From positions 744,001-808,000 of the forward strand of contig JADKAQ010000046.1 in the NCBI GenBank assembly GCA_016719105.1: a stretch of DNA of 64,000 nucleotides. The letters run 5' to 3'. The notes beneath the pieces were generated by a model. The model was not told the origin of the DNA. It worked only from the letters and a program-made list of their open reading frames with translations, and searched no databases. Shown in pieces: positions 18,002 through 26,284 of this stretch; position 1 is the first letter of the stretch; every line of letters begins with the position of its first letter. Made by a program: the position numbers and the translations under genes. Source of the stretch: Gemmatimonadota bacterium (GTDB lineage Bacteria > Gemmatimonadota > Gemmatimonadetes > Gemmatimonadales > Gemmatimonadaceae).

Positions 18002-20791
18002 CTAGCCGGTATTGCGCAGCCCCGCGGCGACGCCATTGATCGAGATGTGGATCCCACGCTTCACGCGCTCCATCGCCTCCTCCGAGTCGGCGGCACGGGC
18101 GCGATAGCGCCGCATGAGCTCGACCTGCAGGTGGTTGAGCGGATCGATGTAGGAGAAGCGGTGCTCGATCGAGCGCGCGAGCGCGGGGTTGGAGGCCAGG
18201 CGGTTCGCTTCGCCGGTGATGAGCGAGAGCGCGCGGTCGGTGCGCCGCCACTCGGCCTCGATCCACCCGAAGATGCGCTCGCCTAACGCGTGATCCTCCA
18301 CCAGCTCGACGTAGCGCTGCGCGATGCCGAGGTCGGTCTTGGCGAGGACCATGTCCAGGTTGGAGAGCAGTGTGCGAAAGAACGCCCACTGCTCGTGCAT
18401 CCGGCGCAGGAGGGCGAGGCGGTCATCGTGCTGCGCCGGATCGGCGGCGAGGTACGAGGCGACCCCCGACCCAAAGCCGCACCACCCCGGAAGCGCGGCA
18501 CGGCACTGCCCCCAGCTGAAGCCCCAGGGGATCGCCCGCAGGTCCTCGATGGCGCGCGTCGCTTTTCGCGAAGCAGGGCGCGACCCGATGTTGAGCTCGG
18601 CGATCTCGCGAATCGGCGTCGCACTGAAGAAGTAGTCGGCAAAGCCCGGCGTCTCGTACACCAGCGCACGATACGCGGTGAAGCTCCCGTCGCTGATCGC
18701 CTCGGCGGCCTCGCGAAAGGTCCGGGGGACCGCCTTGGCCGGCGGGAGGAGCGTCGTCTCGAGCGTTGCCGCCACCAACGTCTCGAGGTTGCGTCGCCCG
18801 ATGTCGGGGTTGGCATACTTGGAGGCGATCACCTCGCCCTGCTCCGTCAGGCGCAACTGCCCGTTCACCGTCCCAGGGGGCTGCGCCATGATCGCCTGGT
18901 AGCTCGGCCCACCGCCGCGCCCCACCGTCCCCCCACGCCCGTGGAACAGGCGCAGCGTCACGCCCAGCGCCTCCTCGAGCGAAGCGAACAGCGCGACGAG
19001 CGCCGTCTCGGCTTTGTAGAGCTCCCAGTTGCTGGTGAAGGTCCCGCCATCCTTGTTGCTGTCGGAGTAGCCGAGCATGATCTCCTGCTCGCCCCCCGAG
19101 GCGCGCATCATGGCGCCAACGCCCGGCGTGGCGTAGAAGTCGCGCATGATCGCCGTCGATCGGCGCAGGTCGCCGATGGTCTCGAAGAGCGGGACGACGA
19201 TCAGGTCGGTCACCGCGCCCTCGCGCAACGTGCCGCGCACCAGCCCCGTCTCCTTGAAGAGGAGGAGCACCTCCAGGAGGTCGCTCGCCTCCTCGGTATG
19301 CGAGATGATGTAGTGGCGGAGGGCGTCGGGACCGAACTGCGCGCGGAGCGTCGCCGCCGTCTCGAAGATCGCCAGCTCGCTGGCAGTGGCGTCGTCGTAC
19401 CGGTGGCCGCGCACGCGCAGCGGACGGGGATCGTCGAGCAGGCGCACGAGGAGCGCGCGCCGTCCGTCTTCGCCTAACGACGAATAGTCGGGCTCGAGCC
19501 CGGCCGCGCGCAGCAGTTCCGTCAACACCGCCTCGTGCCGGTCGGAGCTCTGCCGCAGGTCGACCGTGGCCAGGTGAAAGCCGAAGACCTGCACCGACCG
19601 CACGAGCGGCGCCAGGCGCAGGGTGATCACCGAGCCGGCGCCGTGTCCGCGCAACGACCGTTCGACGATGCGCAGGTCATCCAGCAGGGCATCGGGCGAG
19701 GCATACGGCGGCGCCGGCGCCACCGCCTGTCGCATGGCGACCTTTCCGGTCAGCGCCTCCAACGTGGCGGCCAGGCGAGCGTACATCCCGATGAGGGCGC
19801 GCCGATACGGTTCATCTTGCCGGTGCTCGCTGGTGTCGGGCGAGCGCTCGGCGAGCGCCTGCAGCTCCGGCGTGACGTGGGCCAGCAGCGCCGACATCGA
19901 CAGCTCCCCTCCGAGCGCATGCAGCGCGTCGAGGTAGAAACCGATGGCGGTCTCGCCCTGGCGCTGCAGCGCCATCCGCAACGTCGTTGCCGTGACGAAG
20001 GGGTTCCCGTCCCGGTCGCCGCCGATCCAGTTCCCCATGCGGAAGAAGGCGGGAATGTCCGTCCCGGGGAGCGCTTCCTCGAGGGTGCGGTACATCCGCG
20101 GGATCTCGCGTAGGAAGGTCGCGTGGTAGTACTGGAGCGCGTTCTCGATCTCGTCACCGACCGTGAGCCGGGCCAGGCGTAGCATCCGCGTCTGCCAGAG
20201 CTGCGTCACCCACCCCTTGATCTGCGCCTCGTTCTCCGCGCGCTCGCGGTCGGTTCGGAGCGTCTCGCGCACCGCGACCAGGGCGGCGATCGCGCGCTCG
20301 GCGGCGAGGATGCTCTGCCGCTGCACCTCCGTCGGGTGCGCGGTGAGGACCGGGGAGATGTGGGCCGACTGGAGCGTCTGCGCGATCGTGTCGGGGCTGA
20401 CTCCCGCCGCGGCGAGCCGCCTGAACGTCTTGGCCAGCGACCCCTCTTGCACGTGCCCTTGCCGCTCGTGATGCAGTCGGCGCCGGACGAAGTGGCGGTC
20501 CTCGGCGATGTTGGCCAGGTGCGAGAAGTAGGAGAAGGCGCGGATCACGCTCACCGTCTGGTCGTTGGACAGGTTCCGCAGGAGCTTGTCCATCGCCTCA
20601 CCGGCCGCCGAGTCGCTCTTGAGGCGGTAGGCCACCGAGAGCTGGCGAACGCGCTCGACGAGCTCGAAGGCCTCCCGCCCATCAAGCTCGCGAATCACGT
20701 CGCCGAGGATCCGCCCGAGGAGCCTGATATCCTCCATGAGGGGGCGGTTCTTTTCGGCGGCGGCCACGGCGGGGTCTGCGGGAGTACGCAT
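18002..20791 (-). CDS. ppc: Phosphoenolpyruvate carboxylase
   Basis: 929 residues, the usual length. It catalyses PEP + bicarbonate to oxaloacetate + phosphate, an anaplerotic step. The catalytic histidine region VLTAHPTEVQR is at about 149-158 (His152), MGNWIGGDRDGNPFV follows, the flexible loop FHGRGGTVGRGGGP carries the essential arginines, and GYSDSNKDGG is present. The C-terminus ends in LRNTG, as in other PEPCs, where the terminal residues bind PEP and effectors. ATG 20789-20791 is preceded by an AT-rich pocket (20790-20820), rare in this sequence and a likely promoter region. The gene seems monocistronic or leads into the MBL lipoprotein gene. Confidence 0.97.
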   Translation of the reverse strand: MRTPADPAVAAAEKNRPLMEDIRLLGRILGDVIRELDGREAFELVERVRQLSVAYRLKSDSAAGEAMDKLLRNLSNDQTVSVIRAFSYFSHLANIAEDRHFVRRRLHHERQGHVQEGSLAKTFRRLAAAGVSPDTIAQTLQSAHISPVLTAHPTEVQRQSILAAERAIAALVAVRETLRTDRERAENEAQIKGWVTQLWQTRMLRLARLTVGDEIENALQYYHATFLREIPRMYRTLEEALPGTDIPAFFRMGNWIGGDRDGNPFVTATTLRMALQRQGETAIGFYLDALHALGGELSMSALLAHVTPELQALAERSPDTSEHRQDEPYRRALIGMYARLAATLEALTGKVAMRQAVAPAPPYASPDALLDDLRIVERSLRGHGAGSVITLRLAPLVRSVQVFGFHLATVDLRQSSDRHEAVLTELLRAAGLEPDYSSLGEDGRRALLVRLLDDPRPLRVRGHRYDDATASELAIFETAATLRAQFGPDALRHYIISHTEEASDLLEVLLLFKETGLVRGTLREGAVTDLIVVPLFETIGDLRRSTAIMRDFYATPGVGAMMRASGGEQEIMLGYSDSNKDGGTFTSNWELYKAETALVALFASLEEALGVTLRLFHGRGGTVGRGGGPSYQAIMAQPPGTVNGQLRLTEQGEVIASKYANPDIGRRNLETLVAATLETTLLPPAKAVPRTFREAAEAISDGSFTAYRALVYETPGFADYFFSATPIREIAELNIGSRPASRKATRAIEDLRAIPWGFSWGQCRAALPGWCGFGSGVASYLAADPAQHDDRLALLRRMHEQWAFFRTLLSNLDMVLAKTDLGIAQRYVELVEDHALGERIFGWIEAEWRRTDRALSLITGEANRLASNPALARSIEHRFSYIDPLNHLQVELMRRYRARAADSEEAMERVKRGIHISINGVAAGLRNTG

Positions 20792-20915
20792 GTTTATTCG
20801 TTGCTATCTAAAGAATTGTCCTGCAGGCACTTGAGACGGCAGTACAGCGCGCAGATTCGATATCCAGTGCCGTGCATCGTCGTCGCACGCAGCCTTCGAG
20901 CGCGCCCGTCATCCG

Positions 20916-21500
20916 CTATCGGGGTCCACTCTGTGGGTTTTCCACATCGGCCGCCAGTCGCCGCTGGACCCCATCCACATGATGCTGATTGTGGTACAGG
21001 GTGAAGAGGAGCATCTCGCGAACGGTGAGCTTTCCCAGGAGGGGGTGAGGGAAGCGATGTCGGTCGAGGTCGGCGTCGCTCCAGCGCGTCACGCGAGCGC
21101 GCAGCTCGCCGATCGCCGCGCGATGCGCCGTCATGATCCGGGCGCGATCGACATCGGGGGTAGCACCGTGTCTCGAGGGTGTCGGGGCAAAGCGCCCCGC
21201 CGTCCCGCCGGCGGCCAGCACCTGACGATAGTCGTCGCGCACACCCTCGAAGGTCCGCGACGCCGCCGATGGCCGTCCGAACAGCAGGGCGACCAGCGTC
21301 CGCGGGACCCGCAGGCCAGCGCTCACCGCCGCCATCGACTTGGTGAGGTGTCGGACATTGTCGGCCGGCGACCAGGCCGTGCCGATCGGGGCGAAGAAGA
21401 CGCGGGTCGACAGGGCATTCCAGAAGGCGACACCGCGCGCGTGCACGCGCTCGAGTTCGGCGACGATCTCGTCGCGGGCGTAGGGTGACGGGTCGGGCAC
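20916..21500 (-). CDS. DinB-family metal-binding four-helix protein
   Basis: 194 residues from GTG 21498-21500. Four amphipathic helices with the DinB histidine triad are visible: His in SPADNVRHLTKS and two in LYHNQHHVDGV near the C-terminus. The DinB/YfiT fold hosts thiol transferases and damage-induced proteins of mostly unknown chemistry. The gene begins four bases after the TPR gene stop, so it is translationally linked to it. No signal peptide is present, so it is cytosolic, unlike its exported upstream neighbour. Confidence 0.85.
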   Translation of the reverse strand: MPDPSPYARDEIVAELERVHARGVAFWNALSTRVFFAPIGTAWSPADNVRHLTKSMAAVSAGLRVPRTLVALLFGRPSAASRTFEGVRDDYRQVLAAGGTAGRFAPTPSRHGATPDVDRARIMTAHRAAIGELRARVTRWSDADLDRHRFPHPLLGKLTVREMLLFTLYHNQHHVDGVQRRLAADVENPQSGPR

Positions 21501-21504
21501 GCGG

Positions 21505-22333
21505 CTACCGCAGCCGCCGGAGCTCGGCCTCCGACACGATGAAGCCGAAGCCGGGCCACCCGCCAGACTGCACCGACCGCTCGAACCAGCGACGCGCCTG
21601 TGCCGTGTCGCCCTTCACCAGGTACCAGTTCCCGATCCCGAAGGCGAGCGTCGCCAGCTGCACGTCGGCGGTGTCGGCGGGGGTGAGCACCTGCTCGGGG
21701 CCGATCTCGCCGCGATAGAGGCGGAGGCGCTGGGCATACGCCACCGTCGTCTTGAGCGAGTCGGTACGCCGGTCGAGGTGCGCCCTGGCCTCGGCGCCGC
21801 GCCCGGCGCGCGCCAGCGACATCCAGAGCCAGTCCGTCGATCCTGCGAGCTCGCCAGGATCGGGGGCGCGGCAGGGCGCGGGCAAAGGCGTCGGCGGCGC
21901 CGGCGAAGTCGCCGCGCACGAACTTCACGACCCCGAGGTGATACCAAATGCCGTAGATCGTGGAGTCGATCGCGGCGCCGCGCGTCAGGTCGACCATGGC
22001 CTGGTCGAAGGCACGCACCGAGAGATGTCGGTGCCCGCGCCAGCGCAGGAGCATGGCGTTGTTAGGGTCGATGGCCAGCCCGCGCGAGTACGTCGCGATC
22101 GCCTCGCGGAACTGCCGCGCCCCCGACTGCGCCGCCCCCAGCGCGAGGATCCGGTCGATGTTCCGCGGATCGCTCGCCAGCGCGGCCTGCGCTCGGGCCA
22201 CGGGGCCAGTGTCGGCCTGTGCGCGGTAGGCGACACCGGCAGGTGAGGTGTACTGCACCGACTGTCCGGTCGCCGGGGAGGCGAGGAGGACGACCGTCGC
22301 CACGACGGCCGCGCCGAGCGAACGCGCACGCAT
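21505..22333 (-). pseudogene. Secreted tetratricopeptide-repeat protein, single frameshift
   Basis: From ATG 22331-22333 the product has a signal peptide (SLGAAVVATVVLLASPATGQ) and TPR helices (ARAQAALASDPRNIDRILALG, EAIATYSRGLAIDPNNA, DLTRGAAIDSTIYG). The frame is lost after FARALPR. The rest (DPGELAGSTDWLWM, EARAHLDRRTDSL, ARRWFERSVQSGG, ending AELRRLR) continues in another frame to 21505. Removing one G from the five-G run at 21862-21866 on the plus strand restores one ~275-residue reading frame. This is the classic signature of a homopolymer error, but a real slippage mutation is equally possible. Its DinB neighbour starts four bases downstream. Confidence 0.8.
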
Positions 22334-22451
22334 GCGGAATCTCGCAGGAAAGAGAGGGGGACGGTCGCAGGCGAAGGTCGGCGGACCGCCGTGCGCTGAG
22401 CTTACGTCGCCACCACTCGCCGGTCGAGGCGTGGGTGCCCGTCGAGCACCC

Positions 22452-22499
22452 CACGTGGCGCGGCACGTGGTGGGGCACGTGGCGCGGCACCTGGCGGCC
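22452..22499. repeat. Four 12-bp tandem units with CACGTG palindromes
   Basis: Units begin at 22452, 22464, 22476 and 22488: CACGTGGCGCGG, CACGTGGTGGGG, CACGTGGCGCGG and the degenerate CACCTGGCGGCC. The first three carry the CACGTG palindrome in exact 12-bp phase. The array is 87 to 134 bases upstream of the AI-2E-family gene, in the 250-base divergent intergenic region shared with the TPR gene. It could be an operator array or a slippage product. Confidence 0.8.
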
Positions 22500-22585
22500 G
22501 CGTTCGCTCACGGGGACTGGTCCCGGACGCTGCAGCCACCAACATTCGACGCGCCCATCGTGCTCGTTCACTCACTCGCGTGGCC

Positions 22586-23632
22586 ATGCCGCTGGATTCA
22601 TCGCTCGACGTCCGACGCTACCGCACCCTCGTCGCCGCCGCCGCCATCGTAATCGTCGTGGCGGGGCTCAAGGCCTCGGCGAGCGTGCTCGATCCGATCC
22701 TCATGTCGGCCGTGGTGGTCGCGTGCGCCGTGCCGCTGCAGCACAAGCTGCGTGAGCGCGGCTTGGGGCCGCGGCTGGCGATGACGGCCACCGTCATCGC
22801 GGTCGTCTCCGGCCTCCTCCTCTTTGGCGGCATCATCGGCTACGCCGCCAAGGCGCTCGTCGCGACGGTCCCGCAGTACCAGGACCGACTCTCCGCGCTC
22901 ATGACCAGCGGGGTCTCGTGGCTCGACCGTTTCGGGATCGACGCGTCGCGCTCCCAGCTCATGGCGATGGTGAGTCCGTCACGCGTCATCTCGATGTCCG
23001 CCAACCTCATGGCCGGGCTCGGGAGTGCGCTCAGTGTCACGATCCTCATCGTGATGCTGTCGATCTTCCTGCTCATCGAGTCCAACGCCGTCATGCATCG
23101 CCCGGGACACCGCGCGCGCGACAAGGCGCTGTCGCTGGCCTGGCAGCGACGACTCAACGCGATGGCCAACGACATCCAGCAGTACGTCTGGATCACCCTC
23201 ATCACGGGGCTCATGTACGCCGGGGTGGTGTGGGTGATCCTCCTGCTGCTCGGCGTGGACCTCGCGCTGCTGTGGGCGCTGGTCGCGCTCGTCCTCAGCT
23301 TCGTCCCGGGGATCGGCTTCATCCTGTCGATGATCCCGCCGGTGGCGCTGGCGATGCTGGAGTTCGGCCCGGTGCGCGCCGGCCTCCTGGTGCTGCTGCT
23401 GGTGGTGCTCAACAGCGTCGTCGACAACGTCATCAAGCCGCGCTTCATGCAGGAGGGCTTCGACCTCGGCCCCTTCGTCCTCTTTGCGGCGATCCTCTTC
23501 TGGACGTACGTGTTGGGCCCCACCGGGGCGCTGCTCGCCGTCCCGCTCACCACCGCCGTGCGCCGCCTCTTTGCGCCGAGCGAGGCGGACGACGTCAGCC
23601 CACCCGCGACGCCGTCAGAGGCGCAAGCCTGA
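22586..23632 (+). CDS. AI-2E family transporter (PerM-type)
   Basis: 348 residues from ATG 22586; a GTG at 22580 is an alternative two codons upstream. Typical AI-2E/PerM topology: paired helices near 12-50, a helix at 61-90, a soluble linker with the amphipathic region (PQYQDRLSALMTSG), then a cluster of helices from about 145 on and the family motif around SFVPGIGFILSMIPPVALAML, with VVLNSVVDNVIKPRFM near 280. Family members export small molecules, sodium or autoinducer-2; the substrate of PerM-like proteins is mostly unknown. It stands alone between two repeat-rich intergenic tracts. Confidence 0.88.
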   Translation: MPLDSSLDVRRYRTLVAAAAIVIVVAGLKASASVLDPILMSAVVVACAVPLQHKLRERGLGPRLAMTATVIAVVSGLLLFGGIIGYAAKALVATVPQYQDRLSALMTSGVSWLDRFGIDASRSQLMAMVSPSRVISMSANLMAGLGSALSVTILIVMLSIFLLIESNAVMHRPGHRARDKALSLAWQRRLNAMANDIQQYVWITLITGLMYAGVVWVILLLLGVDLALLWALVALVLSFVPGIGFILSMIPPVALAMLEFGPVRAGLLVLLLVVLNSVVDNVIKPRFMQEGFDLGPFVLFAAILFWTYVLGPTGALLAVPLTTAVRRLFAPSEADDVSPPATPSEAQA

Positions 23633-23639
23633 CGCGGTG

Positions 23640-23730
23640 CGGTGCGTGAGCGCACGCGAGTGAGCGCGCGAGTGAGCACGCGGAGCTAGGCGCGCGCACG
23701 TGGGCGCATGCACGTGAGCGAGCGTCCGCG
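23640..23730. repeat. Low-complexity intergenic tract with 12-bp and 14-bp repeats
   Basis: Between the convergent AI-2E and aminotransferase genes, CGCGAGTGAGC occurs at 23654 and 23666 (12-bp period). It is followed by two GCACGTG-containing units, one before GGCGC and one before AGCGAGC, spaced about 14 bp. The tract alternates GCG/GAG/CACG almost without A-T pairs. No stable terminator hairpin with a loop stands out. Confidence 0.6.
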
Positions 23731-23731
23731 G

Positions 23732-25012
23732 TCAGCGCAGTTCGGCGGACAGGGCGCGCACGAAGGTGTCGACGTCCTGCTCGGTGTTGAACAGGTGCGT
23801 CGAGATGCGGTGCCCGTTGAACCAGTTGCCGGGGACGACCTTCACCTCGACGTGATGTTGCTCGCGCAGCCGCGTGTGCAGCGTCCCAGCCTTGTGCTGC
23901 TCGGGGAGGCGATAGCTGAGGAGCGGCGACGCGATCGGCCCCGCGCCGCCGCTCACGATCGTGACCTGCGGAACGGCGGCGAGCGCCGTGTGCAGCCGAC
24001 CACGGAGCGCCAGGTTGTGCGCTTCGATGCGCGCGAGGCCGATGGTGCTCAGGTAGTCGATGGCCGCCCCCAACCCGATCACGCTCGGCAGCGACGCAAC
24101 GCCTGACGAGGCCGAGTAGGCGGCGCGCCCACTCTGCAGGGCGATCGGGTCGATGGCGGTGCCCAACTCCTCGCTCAGGTAGAGGAGCCCGGTCCCTTTC
24201 GGGGCCAGGAGCCACTTGTGGCCGCTGGTGGCATACACGTGACAGCCTAACGACTTCACGTTCACCTCGACCGCCCCGACGGCCTGCGCGCCATCGACCA
24301 CGGCGATGCACCCGCGCTCGCGCGCGAGCGCCGAGAGTCGGGCGACCGGCATGCGAAGCCCGGTGGAGCTGAGCAGGTGCGAGAAGGAGAAGACGCGCGT
24401 GCGCGGGGTGATCGCGGCGCGAAAGCGATCGATGATGGCCTGCGCATCGTTTTCGCCCGGTGGAATCGTGACGACGTCGAGCACGACGCCGTACTTGCGC
24501 GCGACATAGTCCCAGCAGACGCGTCCCCCCGGGTGCTCCTGGTCAGTCGTGAGCACATGATCGCCCGCCGCCAGCCCGAGTCCCTGCGCCACCCAGTTCA
24601 TCCCTTCGGTGGTGCAGTTGGTGAGGACCATCTCGTCGGTCTTGCAGCCGAGGAAGGCGGCGGCCTTGGCGCGGACCGCTTCGATGGCGTGTTCGAGTGG
24701 TCCGTAGCCCTGCGCCGCGGGATTGGATTCCAGCGTGGTCCATGCCCCGATCGTCCGCTCCATCACCGGGCGCGGGGTCGGGCCAAGCGATCCCGTTTGC
24801 AGGTAGGTGAGCCCCGGTTCGAAGAGGAAGTCGTCGGGGGCGAGCGCGAGTCCGCGCGGGGCGCGCGTAGTTCCGGTCGGGGCGCGCGTCGACGAAGCGA
24901 TCCTCAGCGCCGCCGGCTCGGCGGCGAGGGGCGCAGGGGCCAGCATGGCGGCTGCGGAAGAAACGCCGACGGTGCGCAGGAAGTCGCGGCGCGACGCGGT
25001 GGTGCGAGTCAT
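23732..25012 (-). CDS. Aminotransferase class V-fold PLP enzyme with Tat leader
   Basis: 426 residues from ATG 25010-25012, which places SRRDFLRTVGVSSAAAM right behind the start, a twin-arginine signal. The class V fold is clear: FLGCKTDEMVLTNCTTEGMN at the cofactor phosphate region, VVDGAQAVGAVEV with the Asp that contacts the PLP ring nitrogen, and YATSGHKWLLAPKGTG with the Schiff-base lysine. Relatives include isopenicillin-N epimerase-like and cysteine-desulfurase-like proteins. An exported PLP enzyme of the epimerase-like group is the best call; the substrate is unknown. It is convergent with the AI-2E gene and divergent from the hydrolase fusion. Confidence 0.87.
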   Translation of the reverse strand: MTRTTASRRDFLRTVGVSSAAAMLAPAPLAAEPAALRIASSTRAPTGTTRAPRGLALAPDDFLFEPGLTYLQTGSLGPTPRPVMERTIGAWTTLESNPAAQGYGPLEHAIEAVRAKAAAFLGCKTDEMVLTNCTTEGMNWVAQGLGLAAGDHVLTTDQEHPGGRVCWDYVARKYGVVLDVVTIPPGENDAQAIIDRFRAAITPRTRVFSFSHLLSSTGLRMPVARLSALARERGCIAVVDGAQAVGAVEVNVKSLGCHVYATSGHKWLLAPKGTGLLYLSEELGTAIDPIALQSGRAAYSASSGVASLPSVIGLGAAIDYLSTIGLARIEAHNLALRGRLHTALAAVPQVTIVSGGAGPIASPLLSYRLPEQHKAGTLHTRLREQHHVEVKVVPGNWFNGHRISTHLFNTEQDVDTFVRALSAELR

Positions 25013-25249
25013 CGATCGCTGGGATGAGCGTGGAGGCAACGTGGTGGAAGCTGCACGCCGGTGTCGGCGAGCGCCACGCAACGGCGGCGCGACGCATCAG
25101 CGACGCGGCGCAGCGGCGGCGCGTCGCATCGAGCCTGCAGTGCACGAAGCGCACTATCTTCCGTCGCGCCCGCGGTGTGAGGCCCCGCCTTTGGTTGGGG
25201 TGAACGCGGTGCTCGCATCTTTCCATGTTCCCGTCTTCCGACCTTCAGG

Positions 25250-26272
25250 ATGAGCGACATCTCCGCCCTGATCCTCCCCGGGCTTGGCGACTCCGGTCCC
25301 GAGCACTGGCAAAGCGAGTGGGAACGGCGCGACCACAGTTGCCGCCGGGTGGTGCAGACCGAGTGGAATGCCCCCAATCGCGCCGACTGGGTGTCGTGCC
25401 TCGACGCGGCGATCGTCGGCGTCATGCAGTCGGTCGTGCTGGTCGCGCACAGCACCGCCTGTCCGCTGGTGGCGCACTGGGCGGTCTCGGCGTCGCCGGT
25501 GCGCCACCTGCGCGTGCGCGGGGCGCTCCTGGTGGCGCCGAGCGATCCCGAGGGCCCCAACTATCCGCCGGGGCCCACCGGCTTTGCCCCGGTCCCGATG
25601 GTCCGGCTTCCCTTCCCCAGCATCGTGGTCGCCAGCAGCAACGACCCATACGTCAGCACCGAACGTGCGCGCGCCTACGCGGACGCCTGGGGGAGCCGCT
25701 ATGTGGAGCTGGAGGGGGCAGGTCACATCAACGTCGCGGCCGGCTTTGGCCCGTGGCCCGAGGGGTGGGCGTTGCTGGAGGAGCTGCGATCGGCGCCAGT
25801 GCCTGACGAGTGGATGCCATCGTGGCTGGCGAGCGAAGAGACGCTCGACACCTTCCTCGAGGGGTTTCGGGACGGGACGTTTCCGATCACCTGGTGGACG
25901 CACGGCGCCCACGTGGGGATGGCGGCGGCGATCCTCTGGTCGACGGCCGTCCCGCACGCGCTGAACCTGATGCGCGAGGCGATCCGGCATTACAACACGA
26001 GCCAGGGCGGGCACAACACGGAGACGAGCGGCTATCACGAGACGCTCACCCGTCTGTGGGTGGGCGCGGTGGCGGCGACGCTCTCGACGCTGCCGTCGGG
26101 GATCTCGCGGCTGGAGGCGGTGCGTCAGGTCTACCGGATCTATGCGCGTCGATCTGGGCTCTTTCGCGACTGGTACGCGTTCGAGCTGCTCAAGTCGACC
26201 GAGGCGCGGCGGGAATGGGTGGCGCCCAATCCGGTCCGGACCGGGGTGGCGGGGGCGCTCTTCGCCCCCTGA
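25250..26272 (+). CDS. RBBP9/YdeN-type alpha/beta hydrolase fused to an uncharacterised domain
   Basis: 340 residues. The first ~185 are an RBBP9/YdeN-like serine hydrolase: ALILPGLGDSGPEHWQ at the N-terminus, the nucleophile in VLVAHSTACPLVAHW, the acid in SSNDPYVS and the histidine in EGAGHINVAAGFGPWPEG, so the triad is complete. From about residue 188 a second domain begins (WMPSWLASEETLDTFLEGF), all helical, with conserved-looking histidines in WWTHGAHVGMA and SGYHETLTRLWV. This resembles a standalone family of ~140-residue bacterial proteins with a His-rich helical bundle and YHET motif that has no assigned function. I have not seen this fusion described. There is no signal peptide. Confidence 0.8.
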   Translation: MSDISALILPGLGDSGPEHWQSEWERRDHSCRRVVQTEWNAPNRADWVSCLDAAIVGVMQSVVLVAHSTACPLVAHWAVSASPVRHLRVRGALLVAPSDPEGPNYPPGPTGFAPVPMVRLPFPSIVVASSNDPYVSTERARAYADAWGSRYVELEGAGHINVAAGFGPWPEGWALLEELRSAPVPDEWMPSWLASEETLDTFLEGFRDGTFPITWWTHGAHVGMAAAILWSTAVPHALNLMREAIRHYNTSQGGHNTETSGYHETLTRLWVGAVAATLSTLPSGISRLEAVRQVYRIYARRSGLFRDWYAFELLKSTEARREWVAPNPVRTGVAGALFAP

Positions 26273-26284
26273 CCACCGGTAGGG

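Noticed and set aside
20792..20915. Small RNA or extra gene between ppc and the DinB gene.
   Set aside because: No open frame with a start signal and no conserved structure visible; only an AT-rich promoter-like pocket.
22452..22499. Tandem units considered as a CRISPR array.
   Set aside because: No spacers, unit only 12 bp, and no cas genes.
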